64,000 nt of DNA from assembly GCA_002708265.1 (NCBI GenBank), contig PANA01000003.1:1-64000 (forward strand). The letters run 5' to 3'. The first letter of the stretch is position 1; each line of letters begins with the position of its first letter. The position numbers were made by a program, and so were the translations under genes. This document shows, one piece after another, positions 37,185 through 46,680 of the stretch. The DNA is from Legionellales bacterium. Lineage in GTDB: Bacteria; Pseudomonadota; Gammaproteobacteria; Berkiellales; Berkiellaceae. The notes beneath the pieces are model-generated. The model ran no database searches, was not told where the DNA came from, and was given only the letters and a program-made list of their open reading frames with translations.

Positions 37185-37343
37185 TTTTAGCAAATCTCCT
37201 AAAATTTCCTGCCCTACTATACCTGTTTGAAAAACCATTTTGAAATCGAGCTTATATCCTGGTAGGATTTCGTTTCTGTGTAGACGAATATATTGTCTAT
37301 ACTTAATTTCCATTAATTAAATCTAAGGTAAGGTGATTCCCGT

Positions 37344-37577
37344 ATGCCGGGTATACGCGTCAGCGAAAGAGAAAGAAACAGTACTAACTTTGAAGGCGTT
37401 CTACGTCGATTCAAGCGTGCTGTCGAAAAAGCAGGGGTTTTAAACGAGATTCGTAAAAGAGTCTGCCACGTTAAACCTAGTGAAGAACGGAAGCGTGCAC
37501 GTGCATCAGCAGTCCGTCGACTAAGAAAACGACAACGTCAAAAAGATCAAAAAGACAGAGATACGCGTCGTCGGTAG
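37344..37577 (+). CDS. rpsU: 30S ribosomal protein bS21
   Basis: A 77-residue, very basic protein. [21 protein letters not shown] (split across residues 19-39) and [17 protein letters not shown] (~47-63) match bS21. It differs from E. coli S21 (71 residues) by a longer N-terminal segment with [10 protein letters not shown] between the first strand and the helix. AAGGTGA precedes the ATG. A TATACT -10-like box lies at 37298-37303. First gene of the operon rpsU-yqeY-dnaG-rpoD. Confidence 0.93.
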   Translation: MPGIRVSERERNSTNFEGVLRRFKRAVEKAGVLNEIRKRVCHVKPSEERKRARASAVRRLRKRQRQKDQKDRDTRRR

Positions 37578-37596
37578 TCTCCTGCAGGAGGACAAG

Positions 37597-38052
37597 ATGT
37601 CATCCCTTTCCATCAAAACGCGGGTTTTCGATGCTATGAAAACAGCGATGAAAGCTCGTGATCAAAAGAAACTGGGTTGCATTCGTTTAATTCAAGCTGC
37701 TTTTAAGCAGATTGAGGTGGACGAGCGTTGTGAGATAGACGATGCTCGTGCACTTTCTATTTTGGATAAAATGAAAAAGCAGCGTTTAGAGTCTATTAAG
37801 CAGTACGAGCAAGCATCCCGTACAGATTTGGCAGACAAAGAAAGAGAAGAGCTTGAGGTTTTAACTGAGTTCTTACCTGAGCCTTTATCTGAGGATGCGC
37901 TTAAAAAATTGGTTGAAGAAGCTGTCAGCTCAACAGGCGCAAGTTCTGTCAAAGATATGGGCAAGGTCATGGGGGTATTGAAACCTCAGGTTCAAGGCCG
38001 TGCCGATATGGGTGCTGTTGGTGCTATGATTAAATCATTACTTCAATCATAG
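37597..38052 (+). CDS. yqeY: GatB/YqeY domain protein
   Basis: A 151-residue helical protein of the YqeY family, similar to the tail domain of the GatB amidotransferase subunit. Typical blocks: DAMKTAMKARDQKKLGCIRLI (across 10-30), LEVLTEFLPEPLSEDAL (~86-102) and MGKVMGVLKPQVQGRADM (~122-139). Its precise role is unknown. AGGAGGA is 6 bp before the ATG. It sits between rpsU and dnaG in many proteobacteria, as here. Confidence 0.95.
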   Translation: MSSLSIKTRVFDAMKTAMKARDQKKLGCIRLIQAAFKQIEVDERCEIDDARALSILDKMKKQRLESIKQYEQASRTDLADKEREELEVLTEFLPEPLSEDALKKLVEEAVSSTGASSVKDMGKVMGVLKPQVQGRADMGAVGAMIKSLLQS

Positions 38053-38061
38053 GTTGTCCCG

Positions 38062-39798
38062 TTGGCTCGAATTCCGGAGTCTTTTGTTCAACAGTTACTG
38101 TCCCAATTAGACATTGTAGAGTGTGTCGGCTCTCGTGTGTCTTTAAAACGTGCCGGCCAAAGTTGGACGGCTCGTTGCCCTTTTCACCAAGAAAAAACCC
38201 CCTCATTCTCAGTCAGTTCAGTTAAACAGTTTTATCATTGCTTTGGTTGTGGCGCACATGGTGATGCTATTCGTTTCGTTATGGAGATGGATGGTTTAAG
38301 TTTTCCAGAGGCGGTTGAGAAGTTGGCGCATCAAATTGGCTTAGAGGTGCCAAAAGAGGCAATGGCTCAGCCAAAACCGGAAACACTAGATACGTACGCT
38401 ATTTTAGAAAAAGCGGCAAGCTGGTTTTTTGAATGTCTGACAGGGGTGAATGCCAAAGCGGCACGAGCGTATTGCAAAAAGCGAGGGCTGACTGAGTCAG
38501 CGATTGAGCGATTCCAGATTGGGTATGCGCCAGAAGGTTGGGATGGCCTGATTAAACACTTTGGCGGACCAGAAAAAGCGCCAATTGGTTTATTAAAGCA
38601 AGCAGGGTTAATTATTGAGCATGAAAGCGGGCGACATTATGATCGATTTCGCGATCGTTTAATCTTCCCTATTAGAGACCGAAGAGGGAGAGTGATTGCT
38701 TTTGGGGGACGCGCCTTCGGTGATGCAAAACCTAAATACCTTAACTCACCAGAATCTGTTGTCTTTCATAAGAGAAGCTGCCTTTATGGCGTATTTGAAG
38801 CACAGCGACAGCGGCGTGCTTGGCGAAGGGCCGTGATTGTTGAAGGTTATATGGACGTCATCGCACTTTCCATGAATGGGATCAAAGGGGCGTTTGCAAC
38901 GCTGGGTACGGCGTTAACAGAAGATCATTTAAAGTCACTATTTAATCAAACCCCTGAGTTGGTTTTTTGCTTTGATGCCGATGCTGCTGGCCGTAAAGCC
39001 GCGTGGTCTGCCGCTCAAAGCTTACTTCCTTTTATGGAAGGGGATCGCCAGGCAAGCTTCCTATTCTTGCCTTCCGGAGAAGATCCGGATTCCTTTTTAA
39101 AACAATATGGGCCGCAGGCTTTTCGACACGAAGCCAAGCAGGCTTTTCCGTTGTCGACTTTTATTTTTGATACGCTAAAGCAACAGTTCGATCCGAGCTC
39201 ACTAGATGCCAAAGCCCGCTATGTAAATGCTGCTCAGAAGCTCATAGGCAGCATTCCAGAAGGGATTTATCGCCGTTTAATGCAACAAGCATTAAAAGAT
39301 TTTACTTATGAGCCTTTTAACCGTAGAAAGAACAAGGCAGAAGAAAAAGAGGGATGGCGAGATTCTCGCCCAAGGCCCGCACTTCGAGAGCCTACTGAGG
39401 TTGCAATGGCCCTTTTGCTTGAGCAGCCAGCTTTAGCTCTCTTAGTCCCTCAAACAGAATGGTTAGAGCGGATAAGCCAACCTAAAGCCGCGATGTTGGG
39501 GCAATTGATTCAACAGCTTAAAGCCGATCCTCAGGCAGATATTCTTTCTCTAAAGCAAAGTTTAAAGCAGAAAGTGCCTTCGATTGAAACCATGTCTCAT
39601 CTGAGTGTTCTTGAGCCCCAGGCACAAGAAGCGGAGTTTTTGGGGATTGTCGAGCGATTGGCTTGGATGGGAAAGCAAGCGTTGGCGGATACCCTAATTG
39701 CCCAGTCCAAAACAAAGGAAGGGCTCACTCAAGCCCAAAAAGAGCAGCTTAAGGCTCTGCTTTCCTCTCTAGAAAAGCACACCAGCAACCCTAATTAG
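38062..39798 (+). CDS. dnaG: DNA primase
   Basis: Synthesises RNA primers at the replication fork. The 578-residue protein has the CHC2 zinc finger (Cys39, His42, Cys60, Cys63), the RNAP-like basic region with RFRDRLIFPIRDRRGRVIAFGGR (across ~193-215), Toprim residues in VIVEGYMDVIAL (~258-269) and FDADAAGRKAA (~303), and a C-terminal helicase-binding domain from ~440. The start codon is TTG, 9 bp after the yqeY stop. Confidence 0.97.
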   Translation: MARIPESFVQQLLSQLDIVECVGSRVSLKRAGQSWTARCPFHQEKTPSFSVSSVKQFYHCFGCGAHGDAIRFVMEMDGLSFPEAVEKLAHQIGLEVPKEAMAQPKPETLDTYAILEKAASWFFECLTGVNAKAARAYCKKRGLTESAIERFQIGYAPEGWDGLIKHFGGPEKAPIGLLKQAGLIIEHESGRHYDRFRDRLIFPIRDRRGRVIAFGGRAFGDAKPKYLNSPESVVFHKRSCLYGVFEAQRQRRAWRRAVIVEGYMDVIALSMNGIKGAFATLGTALTEDHLKSLFNQTPELVFCFDADAAGRKAAWSAAQSLLPFMEGDRQASFLFLPSGEDPDSFLKQYGPQAFRHEAKQAFPLSTFIFDTLKQQFDPSSLDAKARYVNAAQKLIGSIPEGIYRRLMQQALKDFTYEPFNRRKNKAEEKEGWRDSRPRPALREPTEVAMALLLEQPALALLVPQTEWLERISQPKAAMLGQLIQQLKADPQADILSLKQSLKQKVPSIETMSHLSVLEPQAQEAEFLGIVERLAWMGKQALADTLIAQSKTKEGLTQAQKEQLKALLSSLEKHTSNPN

Positions 39799-39816
39799 TT
39801 GGAAATATCAAATTAT

Positions 39817-39846
39817 TTGTTCTAAAACCTAGGCCTGGGCTATAAA
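39817..39846 (+). promoter_or_regulatory. candidate internal promoter for rpoD
   Basis: TTGTTC (39817-39822), 18-bp spacer, TATAAA (39841-39846), 100 bp upstream of the rpoD start. It would allow rpoD expression independent of rpsU-dnaG. Confidence 0.5.
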
Positions 39847-39945
39847 ATCAGTTAAAATTTGCGACTGGCCGATTGTGGCTAGTTTGCACATACAACTTAT
39901 TTGAGCACTGCCGTGTATTCAGCGGCGGTTCTATGGGAAGTCTTC

Positions 39946-41823
39946 ATGAGCTATTACGACCAAGAGCAACAATCTACCCATCTTCAGGCGCTAATTGCTG
40001 CTGGGAAAGAGAAAGGTTTTCTTACCTACGCTGAGGTTGGCGATTTGCTGCCCTACCACATCGTAGATCCTGAAGATATCGAAGACATCATTGCGATGTT
40101 AGATGATATGGGTATTTCTGTTTACGAAGAAGCCCCAGGAGATGATGAGCTTCTTGAAGACGACAATACCAGCTCCAGTGCTAGAGCAGCAGCGGAAGCC
40201 TTGGCTTATGCCGCAGCAGATAGCTCAGAGTTTGGCAGAACTACTGACCCAGTTCGTATGTACATGCGTGAGATGGGAACAGTTGAGCTGTTGACCCGAC
40301 AAGGCGAGATAGAGATTGCCCAGAGAATTGAAATGGGTTCTCGTCAAGTCATGGAATCTTTGGCGATGTACCCGCCAAACGTGAAGTTCTTTTTAGATCT
40401 TTACCGTGAAATGGAAAACAACCCTCAACGTTTGGGTGAGCTAATTTCCGGCTTTATCCAAGAAGATGATACGGGTGCGCCACCGACCCCCCCAAGTTTT
40501 GAAGAAAGACGCGCAGCGGCAGAGTCTGCAGCCTCGAATAGTAGTGATGACGATGATGACTCAGACGATGATGATTCAAGTGATGAGGCTGAGTTTGGTT
40601 TTGATCCAGAGATGGTTCACAACTACATTGTTGATTTGCAAGGCTTATACGAAACCGCTTGGGCTTTAGAGCAAGGTGAAGGGGCAGAGCATCCTAAAAC
40701 CGTTGAAGCGTTGAAAGCGCTAGGCGAACATTTTTCTGCTTTGAAACTGGTTCCTGCGTTATACACCAGAATGATCAATGATATGCAAAGTGTTCTGGGC
40801 GATATTCGCCGTAATGAGCGGGCTATCATGAACATCTGTGTAACCAATTGTAAAATGTCACGGAAAGAGTTCATCACCACATTCACCGGCCGAGACATGA
40901 TGGCCTGGCTGGATACTATCCTAGCTGGTAGCAAAGGTTATGTAGCCAGACTGAAAGAGCAAGAAGAAGATTTGCGTCAGCACATTCGTAACTTGGATGC
41001 GATAGCGCAAGATAGAGCACGCTCTATTCCTAATCTTAAAGATTTAAACCGTCGCATGTCTATTGGTGAAGCCAAAGCACGACGTGCGAAAAAAGAAATG
41101 GTTGAAGCAAACCTTCGATTGGTAATTTCGATTGCCAAGAAGTACACTAACCGTGGTTTGCAGTTCCTAGACTTGATTCAAGAAGGGAACATAGGTTTGA
41201 TGAAGGCCGTTGATAAGTTTGAGTATCGCCGTGGGTATAAGTTCTCTACTTATGCAACATGGTGGATTCGTCAGGCAATCACGCGTTCTATTGCCGATCA
41301 AGCGCGCACCATTCGTATTCCGGTGCACATGATTGAGACAATTAACAAATTGAACCGAATTGCTAGACAGATGCTGCAAGAAATGGGTCGTGAGCCAACC
41401 CCAGAAGAGTTGGCTGAGAGAATGGGACTGCCGGAAGATCGGATCCGAAAAGTTCTAAAAATTGCTAAAGAACCTATTTCAATGGAGACTCCGATCGGGG
41501 ATGATGAGGATTCACATTTGGGTGACTTTATTGAAGACCCAATGATGGACTCTCCGGTTGATGCTGCTATGTCACAAGGGCTGCGCGAAGCAACTCAGCG
41601 CGTTCTTGAAGGCCTAACAGCACGTGAAGCGAAAGTTTTACGTATGCGCTTCGGTATTGATATGAATACTGACCATACACTTGAAGAAGTTGGTAAGCAG
41701 TTTGATGTAACGCGTGAGCGGATTCGTCAGATTGAGGCCAAAGCCCTTCGAAAATTGCGTCAACCATCGCGGGCGGAAGAGCTTAAGAGCTTCCTCTTGG
41801 ATGATGACTCCGAAGAAGTTTAA
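39946..41823 (+). CDS. rpoD: RNA polymerase sigma-70 factor RpoD
   Basis: Primary sigma factor. From the ATG at 39946 (GGAAG 6 bp upstream) the protein has 625 residues: region 1.1 ([20 protein letters not shown]), region 1.2 with [11 protein letters not shown] (~90), a long non-conserved insert with an Asp-rich run (~195-220), region 2 ([22 protein letters not shown] split ~388-415, then [15 protein letters not shown]), region 3 and the region 4 helix-turn-helix [18 protein letters not shown] (~588-605). The frame is open 15 codons upstream of the ATG without support. Confidence 0.97.
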   Translation: MSYYDQEQQSTHLQALIAAGKEKGFLTYAEVGDLLPYHIVDPEDIEDIIAMLDDMGISVYEEAPGDDELLEDDNTSSSARAAAEALAYAAADSSEFGRTTDPVRMYMREMGTVELLTRQGEIEIAQRIEMGSRQVMESLAMYPPNVKFFLDLYREMENNPQRLGELISGFIQEDDTGAPPTPPSFEERRAAAESAASNSSDDDDDSDDDDSSDEAEFGFDPEMVHNYIVDLQGLYETAWALEQGEGAEHPKTVEALKALGEHFSALKLVPALYTRMINDMQSVLGDIRRNERAIMNICVTNCKMSRKEFITTFTGRDMMAWLDTILAGSKGYVARLKEQEEDLRQHIRNLDAIAQDRARSIPNLKDLNRRMSIGEAKARRAKKEMVEANLRLVISIAKKYTNRGLQFLDLIQEGNIGLMKAVDKFEYRRGYKFSTYATWWIRQAITRSIADQARTIRIPVHMIETINKLNRIARQMLQEMGREPTPEELAERMGLPEDRIRKVLKIAKEPISMETPIGDDEDSHLGDFIEDPMMDSPVDAAMSQGLREATQRVLEGLTAREAKVLRMRFGIDMNTDHTLEEVGKQFDVTRERIRQIEAKALRKLRQPSRAEELKSFLLDDDSEEV

Positions 41824-41833
41824 AAGACAATTC

Positions 41834-41884
<51 letters not shown>

Positions 41885-41890
<6 letters not shown>

Positions 41891-41901
41891 TTATGTGGTA
41901 T
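41885..41901 (+). repeat. left end of mobile element: 6-bp direct repeat plus 11-bp inverted repeat
   Basis: AGGTTC (41885-41890) belongs to the tRNA T arm and recurs at 62820-62825. It is followed at once by TTATGTGGTAT (41891-41901), whose exact reverse complement ATACCACATAA ends next to the other AGGTTC. This is the left attachment junction. Confidence 0.9.
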
Positions 41902-41907
41902 AAAGGA

Positions 41908-41936
41908 TTGACGCATAATTAAAAATACAATAAGAT
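41908..41936 (+). promoter_or_regulatory. promoter of the element-borne tRNA
   Basis: TTGACG (41908-41913), 17-bp spacer, TAAGAT (41931-41936); predicted start about 8 bp before the tRNA at 41952. The first 17 bases of this region (TTGACGCATAATTAAAA) recur with one change at 42169-42185. Confidence 0.65.
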
Positions 41937-41951
41937 AGCGAAAGTAACGTG

Positions 41952-42028
41952 GGGCCGATAGCTCAGTTGGTTAGAGCACCTGACTCATAATCTGGCGGTC
42001 GCTGGTTCGAGACCAGCTCGGCCCACCA
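41952..42028 (+). tRNA. complete tRNA(CAU), probably tRNA-Ile2, carried by the element
   Basis: Acceptor GGGCCGA/TCGGCCC, D arm identical to the split chromosomal tRNA, anticodon loop CTCATAA with anticodon CAT at 41986-41988, T arm GCTGG-TTCGAGA-CCAGC, A73 and encoded CCA, 77 nt. The anticodon stem CCTGA/TCTGG has a U-U mismatch at 29-41. C4 and C5 are as in TilS substrates, so tRNA-Ile2 decoding AUA is favoured over elongator Met. It has its own promoter and terminator and lies just inside the element that destroys the resident CAU tRNA. Confidence 0.93.
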
Positions 42029-42058
42029 TTTAAACATAAGCTTTTAAAGTTATTATTA

Positions 42059-42082
42059 AACCACCTTCGAGGTGGTTTTTTT
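42059..42082 (+). terminator. intrinsic terminator after the element tRNA
   Basis: AACCACCT-TCG-AGGTGGTT, an 8-bp stem followed by a run of T's (42076-42082), 30 bp after the tRNA. It isolates the tRNA unit from gmtY. Confidence 0.9.
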
Positions 42083-42168
42083 ATACCTAAAAAAAGTAAG
42101 TAACGGCAAATATTAAATATGCGATATTTGTTGCAAGCTTAAAAAGATCGGGTTAGTATACTCTGCAC

Positions 42169-42185
42169 TTGACGCATACTTAAAA
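42169..42185 (+). repeat. direct repeat of the left-end motif upstream of gmtY
   Basis: TTGACGCATACTTAAAA matches 41908-41924 at 16 of 17 positions in the same orientation. The two copies flank the tRNA unit. The right copy runs into the gmtY ribosome-binding site AAGGA, so it could be an operator or a recombinase-binding site. Confidence 0.6.
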
Positions 42186-42194
42186 GGAACTTTG

Positions 42195-43538
42195 ATGGCA
42201 CGCTTTGTTTTTTACCCGAAGCTTCTTGCCCTGCTGGATGCAGACGGTGTTGAATATCAGCCGTTTAAAATCTTTGTGCAAAGCATGCGGCAAAGAGGCT
42301 ACTCAGAAAATACAATTCAAGCATATGCTGCACACGTTTCTCGCTTTCTTCGTTATATTGAGCAGGCCTTCGTTGTTTCAGAGCCTCAGCATGCAGATGA
42401 CTTGAGAGAGCTTATCTTGAGCTATAAGGATTATCTTTTACACGGTATAGAGGCTCAAGGGGTGCCCGGAAAAATTGCAACTCTTAATAATAAAAAGCAA
42501 AAGACGACACCCTCGAGCCTCCTATCTATAGATGCTGCTGTTTCTTATTACATTCGGCTTGGCGAACTTAAGCAGGAGAGCTTTAGGCAAGACAAGGTTA
42601 TTGGGTTGTTTCAGGGTGCTTCGGCTCAGGTGAGCGAAGAGGTTCGCTCAAATATGCAAAACAATTCAATGCTCTCTAGTGTAATTGGTGCGAATTCAGC
42701 GCCATGGGAGAGAGCGTCACATAATATATGGCGAGATAAGCGATTAACGCAGTCAAAGCGACTGGCTCCTAAAGCTTTTCCAATGGAGAAGGCGCTTCAA
42801 CTGATTGAGAAGGCGCCATCGTATCGGGACAAATCATTTTATGCCTTGCTTGCCGCTGCAGGATGTCGAACACATGAAGCTTTGCAGCTACTGTTAGATG
42901 ATATTGATATGGATAAACATCGCATCTATCTACGAAACCCGCTGCTTTGCCAGAAGGCCTTACAAGGCCTTGCGCAGCACCAGGAAAAGAAGCTTTTTTG
43001 GAAGGGGCGTGCTACAGAAGAAACGTTTTTAATTGAGCCCTTCAAAAGCCTCTTTTTCTACAATATGAGGCAGTACATTCAAAATGAGCGTAATAACTTG
43101 GTTTTGCATCAGTATTTGTTTCAAAAAAGGGTGACCGGTGAGCCTTACTTTTGTTCAGATAGAAGCTCACGGGTTAAGCTATTTAAAAAAGCGGCACAAC
43201 GTGCTGAAGTTTCGGAAGTAGAAGGGATAAGCCCGCATAGTCTTCGTCATATGTATGGCACTTATGTTTTAAACTACCTCCCTCCCCGGAGCGATGGCGG
43301 CTCACCAGGGCTTCCCTTGCCTTTGGTGCGCGTTCTAATGGGGCACAGTAATATTTCTAGTACCCAAGTGTATGCTAAGCATGACGAGCAATTGTTACAC
43401 GCTCAAGTGATGTTAGCGAATGAAAAAATGTTTCAAAAAAATCTAAAGCTTGATGATATTCGTCGGCAATATTTGGAAAGCGAACTCAAGAAGCTAGAGG
43501 CATTAACCCTTAATGCTGCTACGGAGCTGGTGCAGTGA
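42195..43538 (+). CDS. gmtY: tyrosine recombinase, GmtY-like
   Basis: A 447-residue site-specific recombinase. The core-binding domain is at ~23-120 (FVQSMRQRGYSENTIQAYAAH); the catalytic domain from ~195 holds Arg225 (AAGCRTHEAL), His348-x2-Arg351 (HSLRHMYGT), His384 (VLMGHSNISS) and nucleophile Tyr393 (TQVYAKH), the full RHRHY set. Size and position as first of three genes (447, 1047, 210 residues) agree with gamma-mobile-trio GmtY as I remember it, and with TnpA of Tn554. ATG at 42195 with AAGGA 6 bp upstream; the TTG just before is less likely. It overlaps gmtZ. Confidence 0.8.
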   Translation: MARFVFYPKLLALLDADGVEYQPFKIFVQSMRQRGYSENTIQAYAAHVSRFLRYIEQAFVVSEPQHADDLRELILSYKDYLLHGIEAQGVPGKIATLNNKKQKTTPSSLLSIDAAVSYYIRLGELKQESFRQDKVIGLFQGASAQVSEEVRSNMQNNSMLSSVIGANSAPWERASHNIWRDKRLTQSKRLAPKAFPMEKALQLIEKAPSYRDKSFYALLAAAGCRTHEALQLLLDDIDMDKHRIYLRNPLLCQKALQGLAQHQEKKLFWKGRATEETFLIEPFKSLFFYNMRQYIQNERNNLVLHQYLFQKRVTGEPYFCSDRSSRVKLFKKAAQRAEVSEVEGISPHSLRHMYGTYVLNYLPPRSDGGSPGLPLPLVRVLMGHSNISSTQVYAKHDEQLLHAQVMLANEKMFQKNLKLDDIRRQYLESELKKLEALTLNAATELVQ

Positions 43539-46500
43539 TGAGGGTTAATAAAACAAATACTATTATGCTGCTAACAGAAGAGGCGGCATATATTGAAGAA
43601 GCAATTCATTGCTCCATAGAGGAAACCATAGAGGTTCTTCAACGCACCTACTGTGATGGTGCGAAACTGTTTCCAGACGAGATAACCTCCAAGAGAAACT
43701 ACCAACTGGCTTTTGTTAAGTTCTTTCATCAACATGCCAAGTATAAGAGTTTTTTTGATCAATCTTGGTTGTTGGCCCTATTTGCTTGCTTCGATAATAA
43801 GAAGCGGTCGTTGCAGCAGATTAGTGCTTTATTGCCCGGCTGCCCAGAGGAAGCAGGTGAATTAACGGAAACGCTCTTAAGATCGATGTTAGTTGGCCTG
43901 AAGATTTTCTTTTATGGGCTTAATAAGCGTCGAGTGTTGCTACTCCCTTTGGGCTTTAAGAGACCAGAAACTAAAATGGGGATGGGTGGCAAGCGGATAG
44001 AGATTGGACATGTGGCCTTCAGCGAGCTGTTGAGAATAGCGAGACAGCCTTTTGTTGAGGATGACCTGGATGTGCCGGATATTAAAGCACATATACCCTC
44101 ATCTGCATTGAGAAATTTCGATTGGAAGATGTATAAAGTTATCCAATCTGTCGAGTGGTTTGTCCCAGAAGATATGACAAAGTTATCGATAGAGTTGGTT
44201 GTCGAGCACTTGCAGGAGCGGATCCAAGAAGGGGATAAGCAGTATAGTGGCTATAATGTAATGCCTCTAGTGAGCGCTATTGCTTCAGCAGTGCCAGAAA
44301 GGGTGCCCTGTGATCTACAAGAGCTGCCTCTGAGCACCGCTGGGAGGCCTCTATCGAGACGGCTACTTGGTGAATATGCGAAATTATCAGATAATGCATT
44401 TTCAGAAGACGCCAAGCAATGGCTCTATTTTGAGAATAGTTATCTTAAGTTGCGGAAGAACAGACTTGAGAGCACTCGTCAGGATGAGACCTCTTTAGGG
44501 TATTTGAACAACTATATATTTGCAACGTTGCCGAAGGCGCTGGGTAAAGAGGCTATTCCTTCTAAAATACCCCAATTTAATCGTCGATATCTTGAGCGGA
44601 ATGGTGCCCCCTCTTTGCTGGATGAGTTTAAACATCTTACGGTTGAGGGGCAATATGGGCAGTTAAAAAATATAGATCTATTTTTTAGATATTTGGAACA
44701 TGTCTCAAGCTCCTACGATAACCTGACAGGCTTTAAAAACCCTATTCATAAGTTAGATTATCCCAAACTAAGGCGCAGTAAGGGTTCTAAAAAGCCTATC
44801 TTTACAGGAAAGTATTTCCCTGTTTTTCACTCGTTCCTCTTTGCGATACAAGAGTTTGTTTGGTATGTCATCGAAGAGCAATACGATAGCATCTCTGTGC
44901 ATAACGATACATATGATACTGAGCTGTTTGGCTTTGTTCCCATCTTTTACGTTAACAATCAACTGGTTCCAATCAAACAAATTCCAACATTGTTGTTAGG
45001 GGCACACCATACAACCCACATCAATGGGGTGCCTGCTAATCTACCAAATTACCAGTCCATCGCTCAGTTTTGCGTTGCTATCGAAACTGGTCTCAGGCAT
45101 GCGCATATCCAGTGGTTATCATTGGACAGTTATGAAACACACGTTAACCGATCTGAAAAGTTTGGTGTCCAAAAATTGCTGGTGAATACAGATAAAACAC
45201 GCCGAGAGCCCTGGGTCTCGATAGTGAGCCATCGCGTGATTTTGGTGTTAGATAGACTAAAACACTACACACAGATGAATGATGTCAGCATAAAAGCTAG
45301 CTGGTACAACGGGAATGAAAATAGCCGTTTCGGGAAGATACGATCATTGTTTTGCCCTTGTCGCTATAATGCACGGAAAAGAGATAGCGATACCGGGGAC
45401 TTCTTTGATGATATGGGCCCTCAAGATCCCAATGTGGCACGAGGCCACTATAAAAATCTGATTTTCTTTTTTGATTTAATGCTAACAGAGACAAAGTTGT
45501 TACCTTCACTGTGTTCTGTGCCTGCTCAGGCAATAGCGCTGTTAAAGGATGGTGATTGGGGTAAGGCCTTTAAACTTAGGAAAGAATACAATTGCGAATT
45601 TACGCCACATGGCACACGTTTATCAGTGGCGAGCGATAAAGTAAAGATGTTGCCACCTTGGATGATTATGGAGAATATCACAGGGCATGAAAGCCTATCG
45701 TGCTTTGCGCATTATGTTAAAACAGATCCTGACTGGTTAAGATCATCAGAAGCTCAGCAAGGACAAGCCTTGTATAGTGAAGAAGCATCTGAACTCTTCG
45801 CTTCTTGCCAGTCTATCGTGATCAAAACGGAAAATACGCATTCGGCATTGAGAAAAGCAGTAGCACAGGACCCATCGGCAGCAATGGCAGATTTTGGAGG
45901 GCTTTCATTGGAGGACTGTCCTTCACGGGGGACTGGCATTCGATCGGGGCTCAGAGTGATTAAGAGTATCCCGCCAGAAAATATTGTGGTCAATGCTACC
46001 CATATATGTCCCTACAATAACTACTGCCCTGATGATGTGGTATCGGAATTTGGTGAGGGAAAGTGTGGACAGTGCTGGTATAGCATCAAAACGGTCGACC
46101 ATCTACCTCGTATCGCTGCAAAGGCGAGAGATCTTGCTGCTCAAATTAAGACTATGGAAGGTCATATTAAAGAGGCCGAAGAAAGGGGGGGGCAGCGAAA
46201 TGCACTTGGCGAGCTAGAGCGAGAGCGTAAGCAAATTGCAGCGGAGCTATCTGCTTGGCTGGTTTGTCACCAGCTGCTTAATCAGACCTTAAGCGACATT
46301 CAGAATAAAAAGAATTTCTTAATTGGTAAACCTGATATTTTAGTGCAACAGGCAAAAGTGCAGGTGTTGAAATCAAGGCAGGTAAACGACTTTCTGTTGC
46401 GTATCGCCGATGCTGAAGATTATCAGGAGTACTATACGCCACAGTTGAAAGGGCAAATCCGAAGGGTGACGAATAAGCTTCTAGCTAAGGCAGGCTTGCT

Positions 46501-46678
46501 TGATGAAATTATCAGGCTAGCTGATAAGGAAGATTTAATAGGAGAGTTCAGAGGGGCTGTAAAGTCTATATGTGCTTTGGCAAACATCAGTACGGCTGAG
46601 CTACTTGAAGAAATAGATAAACCAATGGTAAAGGCGCCAACACTGCCTGCATCATTGCTACTGAATCAGGCGGAATAA
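43535..46678 (+). CDS. gmtZ: large tyrosine integrase, GmtZ-like
   Basis: About 1,047 residues. A catalytic domain is seen near residues 510-740 (numbered from the ATG at 43538): Arg520 in ETGLRHAHIQWL, His691-x2-Arg694 in TPHGTRLSVAS, His717 in ITGHESLS and Tyr726 in FAHYVK, so it seems active. A Cys cluster, CPYNNYC ... CGQC (~840-865), may bind zinc, followed by a coiled-coil region (~880-920). The N-terminal 500 residues are of unknown fold. Translation couples to gmtY through overlapping codons (GTG at 43535 or ATG at 43538). Comparable to TnpB of Tn554 in role but much longer. Confidence 0.8.
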   Translation: MMRVNKTNTIMLLTEEAAYIEEAIHCSIEETIEVLQRTYCDGAKLFPDEITSKRNYQLAFVKFFHQHAKYKSFFDQSWLLALFACFDNKKRSLQQISALLPGCPEEAGELTETLLRSMLVGLKIFFYGLNKRRVLLLPLGFKRPETKMGMGGKRIEIGHVAFSELLRIARQPFVEDDLDVPDIKAHIPSSALRNFDWKMYKVIQSVEWFVPEDMTKLSIELVVEHLQERIQEGDKQYSGYNVMPLVSAIASAVPERVPCDLQELPLSTAGRPLSRRLLGEYAKLSDNAFSEDAKQWLYFENSYLKLRKNRLESTRQDETSLGYLNNYIFATLPKALGKEAIPSKIPQFNRRYLERNGAPSLLDEFKHLTVEGQYGQLKNIDLFFRYLEHVSSSYDNLTGFKNPIHKLDYPKLRRSKGSKKPIFTGKYFPVFHSFLFAIQEFVWYVIEEQYDSISVHNDTYDTELFGFVPIFYVNNQLVPIKQIPTLLLGAHHTTHINGVPANLPNYQSIAQFCVAIETGLRHAHIQWLSLDSYETHVNRSEKFGVQKLLVNTDKTRREPWVSIVSHRVILVLDRLKHYTQMNDVSIKASWYNGNENSRFGKIRSLFCPCRYNARKRDSDTGDFFDDMGPQDPNVARGHYKNLIFFFDLMLTETKLLPSLCSVPAQAIALLKDGDWGKAFKLRKEYNCEFTPHGTRLSVASDKVKMLPPWMIMENITGHESLSCFAHYVKTDPDWLRSSEAQQGQALYSEEASELFASCQSIVIKTENTHSALRKAVAQDPSAAMADFGGLSLEDCPSRGTGIRSGLRVIKSIPPENIVVNATHICPYNNYCPDDVVSEFGEGKCGQCWYSIKTVDHLPRIAAKARDLAAQIKTMEGHIKEAEERGGQRNALGELERERKQIAAELSAWLVCHQLLNQTLSDIQNKKNFLIGKPDILVQQAKVQVLKSRQVNDFLLRIADAEDYQEYYTPQLKGQIRRVTNKLLAKAGLLDEIIRLADKEDLIGEFRGAVKSICALANISTAELLEEIDKPMVKAPTLPASLLLNQAE

Positions 46679-46680
46679 AA

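Noticed and set aside
42131-42162. TTGCAA ... TATACT as a gmtY promoter
   Set aside because: The 20-bp spacer is too long for confidence; not listed as a feature.
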